Below, one piece after another: positions 8,566-15,637 of a stretch of 64,000 bases of DNA; within the stretch, counting starts at the first letter, position 1, and every line of letters begins with the position of its first letter. Source of the DNA: Glaciibacter superstes DSM 21135. Its GTDB lineage: Bacteria > Actinomycetota > Actinomycetes > Actinomycetales > Microbacteriaceae. The position numbers and the translations under genes are program-made. The stretch is from positions 248,001-312,000 of the forward strand of contig NZ_ATWH01000004.1 in the NCBI RefSeq assembly GCF_000421145.1. Reading direction: 5' to 3'. Below the pieces are notes generated by a model. The model searched no databases and had not been told where the DNA came from. It worked only from the letters and a program-made list of their open reading frames with translations.

Positions 8566-9731
8566 TGGAAACGTCGTCAGTTTCTCGCCCTGGATCCCTT
8601 TCTGTGCAGCGAATCAGGAGTGTCTCCTTGCGAGGTCCCCTGCATTCTGCGCCAGTTGGAACGATCTCGCTTGCCATCGGGGAACCGAGCTTCGACACCC
8701 CCAACGTCATCCGCGATGCCATGCTGAAGGCATTGGCCTCTGGCGCTACCCACTATTGTGATCAGTTCGGGTTGATGCCGCTCAGAGAGACCATCGCGTC
8801 AGACGAGCGACGAAGCCGGAGGCGCTCGATCACCGTGGACGACGTTCTCGTCACCCACGGCGCCTCCGCCGGCCTCGCCGCCGTCATTCTCGGGGTTGTA
8901 AACCCGGGAGACGTGGTCGCAATCGAGGACCCCACCTACTCCCTCTACGCCGATCTGGTCGCTTTCGCAGGAGGGACCGTGACGACATTCCGGCGAAATC
9001 AGAACGGCGAGCTCGACGCAGACTCCCTCCACGACGCGGTCAGAAGTGCGAGGTTGGTGATTGTCTGCCAGCCGTCCAACCCAACGGGCGCCATCCTCTC
9101 CTCATCGGACTGGGGACTTATCGTCGAAGCCACGCGCATCAACCAGAGCCTTATCCTGTCTGATGAGGCCTATGCGAGCCTGATCTACGACGGCAATGCG
9201 TTCACGTCCATTCTCGATGTTCCCGGCTTGGAGACGCGAGGCATCTTGTGTCAGACGTTTTCCAAGAAGTTCGCCATGACGGGCTGGCGAGTGGGCTATC
9301 TCCTCGGACCGTCGGAGTTGATCGCTGCTGCTTCGGTCGTGCACCGCACCTTCAACGGCTCCGTCAACACCGCGGTGCAATATGCCGCAATAACCGCGAT
9401 CTCAGATGCGCAGCCCGACGCCAGCCGGATGCTGATGGAATACGCTGAACGCCGGGTTGTGATGGAGGATGCGTTGTCTTCGGTTTCTGGCCTGGAGGCA
9501 CGTACCCCTGCCGGTGCGTTCTACTTCCATTGCCGCTACGCGGACTCCCGTGATTCGACTGGACTAAGTCGAGCTGCAACTGCGGCCGGCGTCCTCGTTC
9601 GACCAGGGCGTGAATTCGGCCCAGCGGGCGAAGGACACATCAGACTTTCTTTCGCCGCAGCGCCGGAGGACATATGGGAGGGTATCCGTAGGCTCAGTTC
9701 TGTACTCGACATGAGCACTGAACGGGAATAG
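8565..9731 (+). CDS. Class I/II pyridoxal-phosphate aminotransferase
   Basis: Fold type I aminotransferase of 388 residues. Visible blocks are the glycine-rich THGASAGLAAVI, the substrate region CQPSNPTGA, the cofactor Asp in LSDEAYASLIYDG, and the Schiff-base lysine in QTFSKKFAMTGWRVGY; the C-terminal Arg lies in GHIRLSFA. It probably turns the imported amino acid into its 2-oxo acid for the aldolase encoded first in the operon (inference). The ATG at 8565 shares one base with the ATPase stop (TGATG); a GTG at 8562 is also possible. Confidence 0.9.
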   Translation: METSSVSRPGSLSVQRIRSVSLRGPLHSAPVGTISLAIGEPSFDTPNVIRDAMLKALASGATHYCDQFGLMPLRETIASDERRSRRRSITVDDVLVTHGASAGLAAVILGVVNPGDVVAIEDPTYSLYADLVAFAGGTVTTFRRNQNGELDADSLHDAVRSARLVIVCQPSNPTGAILSSSDWGLIVEATRINQSLILSDEAYASLIYDGNAFTSILDVPGLETRGILCQTFSKKFAMTGWRVGYLLGPSELIAAASVVHRTFNGSVNTAVQYAAITAISDAQPDASRMLMEYAERRVVMEDALSSVSGLEARTPAGAFYFHCRYADSRDSTGLSRAATAAGVLVRPGREFGPAGEGHIRLSFAAAPEDIWEGIRRLSSVLDMSTERE

Positions 9732-9739
9732 GGAGATAC

Positions 9740-10330
9740 ATGAGGACAACGGGTCTGCGCCAGGACACCTCGAGGAACCAGCAGCAGTTGTTGAAGGTCG
9801 CGCAAAAACTCCTCGCCGAGGCGCCGGCCCCACTCTCGATGCGACAATTGGCGAGCGAAGCACAGGTCTCACCGGCAAGCGTGTATCGCTACTACGGATC
9901 CATCGAAGGAGTCGTCGAGGCATTCAGAAGCAGTGTCATTTCCGAGGTAGTGGAGTTCAGCGCTGCTTCGACAGAGACGGGCATTCGTCTCCTCGAGGAT
10001 GTCTGCCTGCAATGGGTGGACCTCGTCATCCGGGACGGCCGGGCGATGAGCCACTCCAGGTCGCGCCAAGGCTATCTGGCGCGACTTCGGAATGAAGCCC
10101 CTGACCTGAAACTACAAGAAGCCGCAATGCACCGACCTCTCGTCGAGGCCTGCAAGGAACTCGGCATCACGATTCCCGACGAAGAAGCGTTGTTCCTCTG
10201 GAACCAGATATTCGACCCACGCGACGTGCTCGACTTGATGAGCTCTCTTGAATTGTCCCGCACGACCGTCTCAGGGCGATTGGTTCGCACTCTGCTGGGA
10301 GCCCTCCGGGGGTGGGCTGCGCCAGACTGA
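9740..10330 (+). CDS. TetR-family transcriptional regulator
   Basis: 196 residues. The N-terminal helix-turn-helix is LSMRQLASEAQVSPASVYRYYGSIEGVVEAF at about residues 33-63, the standard TetR arrangement; the C-terminal two thirds is a divergent ligand-binding and dimerisation domain. It lies 8 bases after the aminotransferase stop with a GGGAG ribosome-binding site, so it is the last gene of the operon and probably its own local regulator. The repeats at 5200-5239 are the likely target (inference). Confidence 0.88.
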   Translation: MRTTGLRQDTSRNQQQLLKVAQKLLAEAPAPLSMRQLASEAQVSPASVYRYYGSIEGVVEAFRSSVISEVVEFSAASTETGIRLLEDVCLQWVDLVIRDGRAMSHSRSRQGYLARLRNEAPDLKLQEAAMHRPLVEACKELGITIPDEEALFLWNQIFDPRDVLDLMSSLELSRTTVSGRLVRTLLGALRGWAAPD

Positions 10331-10338
10331 GCTGCACC

Positions 10339-10836
10339 TCAGAAAAGCCGCTCGACCTTCACCTCTTCCAACTCCTCGAGCCCGAGCAGGAACCGCTTGC
10401 GGTCTAGTCCGCCGCCGTAGCCGACGAGGTTTCCGTCGGCGCCGATCACGCGATGGCACGGCACGATGATGCTGATCGGATTCTTGCCATTCGCGGCGCC
10501 GACGGCTCGCGAGAGGTTGCGGTCGCCGAGCGCCGTGGCCAGTTGGCCGTACGACCGGGTCTCGCCGTAGGGGATGTCACGCAGCAACGCCCAGACCTTC
10601 TGCTGGAACGCGTCGCCCTTCGGCGCCAGCGGCAGGTCAAAACTCGTGCGCTCCCCCGCGAAGTACTGCGCGAGCTGTTCAGCCGCCGCCGCGAACACCG
10701 CATCGTCACGGGAACCGAACATCGCAGCATCCGGAGCATGCCTGTGTTCCCGAAAATACACGCCGGTCAGCGCATTGTCTTCGCCGACCAGGGTCAGGTC
10801 GCCGACAGGGGTGTCGATGATGGCATGGTTGCTCAT
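10339..10836 (-). CDS. ogt: Methylated-DNA--[protein]-cysteine S-methyltransferase
   Basis: Suicide repair protein that takes the methyl group from O6-methylguanine onto its own cysteine. The active site IIVPCHRVIGADG and the recognition region KVWALLRDIPYGETRSYGQLA with ANGKNPI are intact. The ATG at 10836 is preferred over the longer frame (10887) because AAGGAG lies 6 bases upstream and the N-terminus then starts at the domain (IIDTPVGDLTL). About 165 residues, normal for the family. It converges on the TetR gene with an 8-base gap. Confidence 0.93.
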   Translation of the reverse strand: MSNHAIIDTPVGDLTLVGEDNALTGVYFREHRHAPDAAMFGSRDDAVFAAAAEQLAQYFAGERTSFDLPLAPKGDAFQQKVWALLRDIPYGETRSYGQLATALGDRNLSRAVGAANGKNPISIIVPCHRVIGADGNLVGYGGGLDRKRFLLGLEELEEVKVERLF

Positions 10837-10957
10837 CTGAGCTCCTTCCGGATCGCTCGTTCCTATTCTCACAGGAGGCACCGACACAGTGTTTGCCTCC
10901 TGTTACGAAGACGCGCGACCGGTTGCAAACGTGAGATCAGCATCCGCTCTTCCTCCC

Positions 10958-11626
10958 TCACGGTCGCCGAGTCGCCCGACTCTGCTCGTAATCGGGCCAA
11001 CGAAGAGCAGAATCGGGCGACTCGGTGTCGGGTTGGGGTGGAATTGGGGTGGAAGGGGCGTCGAGTTGGCGTAGGCAGTCAGCGTGCCCAGCGGCCTGAA
11101 CGTCCCACACCGCATCGCCGAGCATCACAGCGTCGGCGGCCGAGACTCCGGCTTTCTCCAGTGCCGCATTGAGCAGGTCGGGGTTGGGTTTGGCGGCATC
11201 AACGTCGGCAGCGGATGTCACGACAGACACCGACTCGTCACTGTCGAGCACGCGGAGAAGGTGCTCAAGTTCATTGGGGTCGGCGGATGTCGCAAGCACG
11301 ACCTGCGTTCCCCAGGCCGCAACGGTGCGGAGCAGTTCGCGCGCACGCTCGAACGGCCTGAGCAGGGAGGCACTCTCTGCCAGGTACACGCCGTGCAGTC
11401 GCTTCACCTCGTCGGCGATCTGCTCGGCATCGTCGCCGACGAGCGCCGCAAGCAGCTCGGCCGACCCCATGCCGATCGCCCGGTGCACGCGCCATGCGGC
11501 GACCGAATGCCCGACCGCGACAAACGCCCGGCTCCACGCGTCAACGTGCAGGTAGTTCGAGTCGACGAGGGTGCCGTCGATGTCGAACAAGACGGCCTGT
11601 GGCCTGGTGGGGTTGTCGCTCGTCAT
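10958..11626 (-). CDS. HAD-family hydrolase (beta-phosphoglucomutase/phosphatase-like)
   Basis: Phosphatase or phosphomutase of the haloacid dehalogenase superfamily. Motif I with the nucleophile is VLFDIDGTLVDSN at residues 11-23, motif III is DAAKPNPDLL, and motif IV is VMLGDAVWDV. The helical cap between them is of the subfamily I type. The substrate cannot be predicted. The last 20 or so codons (from about PDTESPDSALRWPD) are translated out of a palindromic repeat that also exists as non-coding DNA at 11752-11819, so the annotated C-terminus is foreign to the family. Confidence 0.88.
   Translation of the reverse strand: MTSDNPTRPQAVLFDIDGTLVDSNYLHVDAWSRAFVAVGHSVAAWRVHRAIGMGSAELLAALVGDDAEQIADEVKRLHGVYLAESASLLRPFERARELLRTVAAWGTQVVLATSADPNELEHLLRVLDSDESVSVVTSAADVDAAKPNPDLLNAALEKAGVSAADAVMLGDAVWDVQAAGHADCLRQLDAPSTPIPPQPDTESPDSALRWPDYEQSRATRRP
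10962..11029. repeat. Palindromic repeat element, copy 1
   Basis: A near-perfect stem of 21 bp (10967-10987 with 11005-11025, one mismatch) with a 17-base loop. The whole 68-base unit resembles 11752-11819: both begin ggtcgccgag, share tctgctc in the left arm, and end ttcggtgtc or ctcggtgtc. It overlaps the 3' end of the HAD gene. Confidence 0.7.
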
Positions 11627-11751
11627 ATCGTCACGCTACGCCGGCCGAGCCCGTTTCGGCAGGCGAGTGCGCCCGTTCCGGTCGAGAGTGACCCGCGCGG
11701 ATCGTATTGCAGATTGGGGAATCTCGCCACGGCCGCCCCTGCCGCCTTCAA

Positions 11752-11819
11752 GGTCGCCGAGCCGCCCGATTCTGCTCTTTCTTGGGCCGGTGAAGAGCCG
11801 ATTCGGGCCGTTCGGTGTC
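11752..11819. repeat. Palindromic repeat element, copy 2
   Basis: Second copy of the element at 10962-11029. Its arms, 11758-11777 and 11795-11814, pair at 16 of 20 positions. It sits in the 243-base gap between the 5' end of the HAD gene and the 3' end of the esterase gene. Nothing else is visible in that gap. Confidence 0.65.
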
Positions 11820-11869
11820 CAAGACGTCGACGTTCGAGGTCGAAGACGACGCCGTGCGGGCCGTACCGC

Positions 11870-12883
11870 CTAAGCCAGCGCGGTCGCCAGGAACGCGATG
11901 GTCGCAGCGAGCGCATCCCGCGCTTCTGGCCGGTCCAGGTGAAACTGGTATTCGTGCGGCAGCGACGGTTCCAGGTCAGCAGGCCAGAACAGTGTGTTGA
12001 CGTCGACGCCGAGTCTCTCGAGCTTCTCGGCCAGCGGCTTCGCCTGGGTCTCAGTCAGCGGGTCCCCGTTGCCGCCACTGATGTACGCGGGTGGGAAGGC
12101 ATCCGTCACATGGTTGATCGTCGACATCTGCCGGACGGCCTCCGAGGTCGCAAAGTCGGCAGCGCCGACGTAAGCCCAGATCGATCGCTCGATTCCCCAG
12201 CCGATCAGGCCAGAGCCGAGCAGCATCCGTGGCACGTCGTAGATGCCGCAATTGAGGACGACCGTCTTCAACTGGTCGGGTGCCAGTGATGACGTGATTC
12301 CCAGCAGCGCGGCGTATGCCGGGCTGGTGGTGAGGGTGGCCAGTTGGCTCGCCAGCTGGGCGCCCGCAGAGTCGCCGGCGAGCGCCATTTTCCCGGCGTC
12401 GATAAAGAGGGAGTCGGCATGAGCGGTGAGGTAACCAAGCGCGTCGTTCAGGTGGTGGAGTGCCGCGGGGTAGGTCGCTTCCGGCGCGATCGGGTAGGAA
12501 ACGCTGACCACGGTGTAGCCCGCGGCGGCAAGCAATTCGAAGTACGGTCGGCCGTCGTGCTTGTTGCCGGAGATCCACGCTCCGCCGTGAATCCAGACGA
12601 CAGTGGGCAACGGATGCGCGGTGCCGGCCGGGTAGTACACGTCGAATTGCGCGTGCCGGTCGCCCTCCCTGTAGCGCTGGTCGAGAACGGCGGTCACACC
12701 TTCTGGCGCATATCGCTGCATCGCCCGCAGCACCTCGCGCGCATCGCGTTCGAAGACGGCGCGGATGAGCATGGCACCCGGCCAGGGGCTGCCCCGCCGC
12801 AGCCGGCGCGAGTGGGCGGTGCGTGCGACTGGTTGTGGTCCCGGTGCCACGGTGACGCTCTCGTCATCCGAGTTGATGCTCAC
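11870..12883 (-). CDS. Alpha/beta hydrolase (esterase/lipase, HSL/BD-FAE-like)
   Basis: Serine esterase of 337 residues. The oxyanion-hole motif VVWIHGGAWISG, the nucleophile elbow ALAGDSAGAQ, the acid region GGNGDPLTETQ and the catalytic histidine in LPHEYQFHL are present. It is clearly paralogous to the next upstream gene, but it starts directly before the catalytic region and lacks a membrane anchor. The GTG at 12883 is chosen because GAGGAG lies 6 bases upstream; the open frame continues to 13084, but that part overlaps the neighbour in another frame. Same operon as the upstream paralogue (37-base gap). Substrate unknown. Confidence 0.87.
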   Translation of the reverse strand: MSINSDDESVTVAPGPQPVARTAHSRRLRRGSPWPGAMLIRAVFERDAREVLRAMQRYAPEGVTAVLDQRYREGDRHAQFDVYYPAGTAHPLPTVVWIHGGAWISGNKHDGRPYFELLAAAGYTVVSVSYPIAPEATYPAALHHLNDALGYLTAHADSLFIDAGKMALAGDSAGAQLASQLATLTTSPAYAALLGITSSLAPDQLKTVVLNCGIYDVPRMLLGSGLIGWGIERSIWAYVGAADFATSEAVRQMSTINHVTDAFPPAYISGGNGDPLTETQAKPLAEKLERLGVDVNTLFWPADLEPSLPHEYQFHLDRPEARDALAATIAFLATALA

Positions 12884-12920
12884 GGCTGTCTCCTCATCCG
12901 GCGTGGCTGGGCCGACGCTG

Positions 12921-14009
12921 CTAGTCCAGTACTGTCGCCATGAATTCGATGGTGTGATCGAGGGCGGCCTGCGCCTGGGGCCGCTCCAGCTTGAACTGGT
13001 ACTCGTGCGGCAGCGATGGCTCCAGGTCGGCCGGCCAGAACAGGGTGCTGACGTCGACCCCGAGGCCGTCGAGCTTCTCGGCAAGAGGCTTCGACTGGGT
13101 GTCGGTCAGCGGGTCACCGTTGCCGCCCGTGATGAATGCGGGAGGGAAGGCATCCGTCACATGGTGGATTGTCGACATCTGCGCCACCGCCTCTGAACTC
13201 TCATAGTCGAGCGTTCCGACGTACGACCAGATCGATTGGTCAACGCCCCAACCGACGAGGCCTGTGCCGAGGAGCATCCGGGGAATGTCATAGATGCCGC
13301 AATTGAGGATGACACCCCTCAGCTGGTCTGGCGTGAGGCTGGGGGTGACGCCGACCAGATCGGCGTACTCGGGGTTTGTGGTGAGTGCGGCCAGCTGGGT
13401 CGTGTACTGCGACCCTGCCGAGTCTCCGGCGATGGCGATCGTCGTGGGGTCGATGTTCAAGTCGTCGGCGTTGTCGGTCAGGTAGCCGAACGCATCGTTC
13501 AGCTGGTTCAGCGCCGTCGGGTATGTGGCCTCTGGGGCGATGGTGTACCCCAGGCTCACAACGGTGTACCCCTCTGCCGCAAGGAGTTCGAAGTAGGGGC
13601 CGCCGTCGTTTTTTGAACCAGAGATCCAGGCGCCACCGTGGATCCAGACCACGGTGGGCAGCGGCTCGTCCGTGCCATCAGGGTAGTACACGTCGAACAC
13701 GGCGTCCGGATCGTCGGCACGATACGACAGGTCGCTTGTTACCGTTATTCCACCCGGAGCGTATGGCTGCATCTCCGCCAGAACCTCTGCGGCATCCCGT
13801 TCGAACAGGGCACGAACAACCAGGGCTCCGGGCCACGGACTCACCACGAACGCGGTTGCGATGATCGAGATCACACCGACAACAGCGATGAGCGTGATGA
13901 CGAGTGCGCGCCGACGCCTGCGCCTGCGCGGTGAATGCGCCCTGGCCGTTGCGTCGGTGATATCGACGCCCGCGCTGGCCCCAGTGGCGTCACGTGTGTC
14001 GGCGCGCAT
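12921..14009 (-). CDS. Alpha/beta hydrolase (esterase), membrane-anchored paralogue
   Basis: 362 residues. The N-terminus has a polyarginine stretch followed by a hydrophobic helix (ALVITLIAVVGVISIIATAF, about residues 34-53), giving a type II membrane anchor or uncleaved signal that places the catalytic domain outside. The esterase motifs are VVWIHGGAWISG, IAIAGDSAGSQ, GGNGDPLTDTQ and LPHEYQF, and the protein is highly similar to the next gene along its length. The pair arose by tandem duplication. No ligand evidence. Confidence 0.88.
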   Translation of the reverse strand: MRADTRDATGASAGVDITDATARAHSPRRRRRRRALVITLIAVVGVISIIATAFVVSPWPGALVVRALFERDAAEVLAEMQPYAPGGITVTSDLSYRADDPDAVFDVYYPDGTDEPLPTVVWIHGGAWISGSKNDGGPYFELLAAEGYTVVSLGYTIAPEATYPTALNQLNDAFGYLTDNADDLNIDPTTIAIAGDSAGSQYTTQLAALTTNPEYADLVGVTPSLTPDQLRGVILNCGIYDIPRMLLGTGLVGWGVDQSIWSYVGTLDYESSEAVAQMSTIHHVTDAFPPAFITGGNGDPLTDTQSKPLAEKLDGLGVDVSTLFWPADLEPSLPHEYQFKLERPQAQAALDHTIEFMATVLD

Positions 14010-14160
14010 CGGCTATCCCCCCCGGTTGCCGCTCGGCGGCGTATCTCAAAGCCATCTTATTGCCGGCGTGCACCAGGCGCAGGGCGTGCCGTCCAACGTG
14101 CTAGCCGAAACGTGCCTGCAACCACTTCACGCTGGCCTGCGAGCTCCTGGAAAATGCGAC

Positions 14161-15510
14161 TTACCTCAGCTCCGACTCATCGAGCAGTTCCGACACCGTG
14201 TAAGGACGGTTGTCCGCCACCGAGCGCCACATGCCTTCACCGAGTGCAACGGCCTCCGCTGCCTGCCGTGAGTCTGCCGCCAGCCCGAGCCGCCCCGACC
14301 GTTCACCGGCCTGCCGGAACAGGTCGGTACGCATGAGCGGGTCTGCGCCGCCGTGTCCTCCGGCGACTGATTCGACCGGGATCTCAACGGGAGCCGCGAA
14401 CATCGGCATCAGCAGGATGGCGTCCTGCTCCGCGCGTTCCGTCCCGTCTGGCCATCGCCCGACGAACGCCTCGATGCGTCCCTGGGTTCCGTTTATCCCC
14501 AGGCGATACCCCTCCCAGGGAGACGAAAAGGTCACCGAATACAGGGCGCTGGCTCCGCCGTCGTACCGGATGACCGAGGAGTAGGTGTCTTCGATGTCGA
14601 TCGCGTCGTCGTAGAGATAGTCGTCCCTGCCCGCCGGGTACTGCACTCCGTATGGCAGGCCAAACATTCCAGTTCGTGTGCTGCGCGCGTCTGCCGGGAA
14701 GGCGTCAGAACCCGCCTGGGCGAGATAGTACGGATCAGCAGCCCGTAGCGCGTCGCCCGTGAGGAACTCTCCGTCCGCGTCGCGGGGCCGGTGGGCACCC
14801 GCTGCACCATAGAAGTTTCGCGCACCGTAGGCGAAGATCTGCTCAGGGCGCTGCCCTGACCACCAGCTCAGAAGGTCGAGGTGGTGACTGCTCTTATGCA
14901 GCGAGAGCCCGCCAGAGTGCGACCGGGTACGGTTCCAACGCAGGAAGTAGCTCGCCCCGTGCCGGATGTCGACGTGGTAGTCGAGGTTCAATTGGGTGAC
15001 CCTGCCGATGGCTCCGGAAATGATCAGCTCCTTGATCTGCTGATGACGAGCGACGTACCGGAGGTTGTGGGTGACGCTCACAGAACCGGTGCTGGCCTTC
15101 TCAGCCTGCAATACGGCCCTCGCCTCTGCCGCCGTCGACGTCATGGGCTTCTCCGAGATGACGGCGAGCCCATGGGCGAGTGCCCGCAGGATGTACTCGC
15201 CATGCGTATGGTCTGGCGTTGCGACCAGAACGACATCCGGTGCCGTCTCGGTCACCATCCGGTCGAATTCCTCCGGCAGGTAGGCCGGAATCGCCTGCTC
15301 GCCGACGATGCGATCGTTGACCTGCGCGGCGCGTTCCAGGTCGACGTCGATCAGGGCGACGACGTCGACCACGTCGCTGAAGTCCTCGCTGTCGCCGCCA
15401 TACCCGAGCATGGCGTCACCCTCACCACCACGCCCGAGCATCGGCAGCAGGAATGCAGCGACGCCTCGGTTCGAGAGACCGCAGATGGCGTATTTCTTCC
15501 TTGAAGTCAC
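14161..15510 (-). CDS. Gfo/Idh/MocA-family oxidoreductase or glycosidase-like protein
   Basis: About 449 residues. The N-terminal Rossmann domain YAICGLSNRGVAAF is followed by VLVATPDHTHGEYILRAL, the conserved EKP motif (AVISEKPMTS) and THNLRY, then the C-terminal substrate domain with the histidine motif VAGGHGGADPLM. The GGH-G-ADP motif is shared with the protein at 23719-24891. Some relatives use NAD transiently to cleave glycosidic bonds (GH109), so hydrolysis is possible. The GTG at 15510 gives the natural N-terminus; the longer frame to 15663 crosses the operator and the divergent gene. Confidence 0.85.
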   Translation of the reverse strand: MTSRKKYAICGLSNRGVAAFLLPMLGRGGEGDAMLGYGGDSEDFSDVVDVVALIDVDLERAAQVNDRIVGEQAIPAYLPEEFDRMVTETAPDVVLVATPDHTHGEYILRALAHGLAVISEKPMTSTAAEARAVLQAEKASTGSVSVTHNLRYVARHQQIKELIISGAIGRVTQLNLDYHVDIRHGASYFLRWNRTRSHSGGLSLHKSSHHLDLLSWWSGQRPEQIFAYGARNFYGAAGAHRPRDADGEFLTGDALRAADPYYLAQAGSDAFPADARSTRTGMFGLPYGVQYPAGRDDYLYDDAIDIEDTYSSVIRYDGGASALYSVTFSSPWEGYRLGINGTQGRIEAFVGRWPDGTERAEQDAILLMPMFAAPVEIPVESVAGGHGGADPLMRTDLFRQAGERSGRLGLAADSRQAAEAVALGEGMWRSVADNRPYTVSELLDESELR

Positions 15511-15542
15511 CCCCACATCGTGCCAGACTGACCACGCGCAAT

Positions 15543-15565
15543 GCAATTCGCCGCAAGCGATTGCA
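15543..15565. promoter_or_regulatory. LacI-type operator, site D
   Basis: Read on the minus strand, the 23-base site matches the site at 23631 at 17 of 23 positions and begins TGCAATCGCTTGC, a near-palindromic LacI core. It lies between the divergent genes 14161-15510 and 15638-17548, 32 bases from the oxidoreductase start, and probably controls both. Confidence 0.55.
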
Positions 15566-15637
15566 GCCCTACTGCCGGCGCCGAGAACCACGATGAGAAC
15601 CACGGTCGAGAACCACGACAGCCTGAGGCGAAGACAC

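Noticed and set aside
11084-12289. 401-codon open frame on the plus strand
   Set aside because: Crosses the antisense of the HAD and esterase genes and the repeat; no motif.
12884-13084. 67-codon N-terminal extension of the first esterase
   Set aside because: Overlaps the neighbouring paralogue in another frame, is Ser/Pro/Arg-rich, and a good ribosome-binding site precedes GTG 12883.
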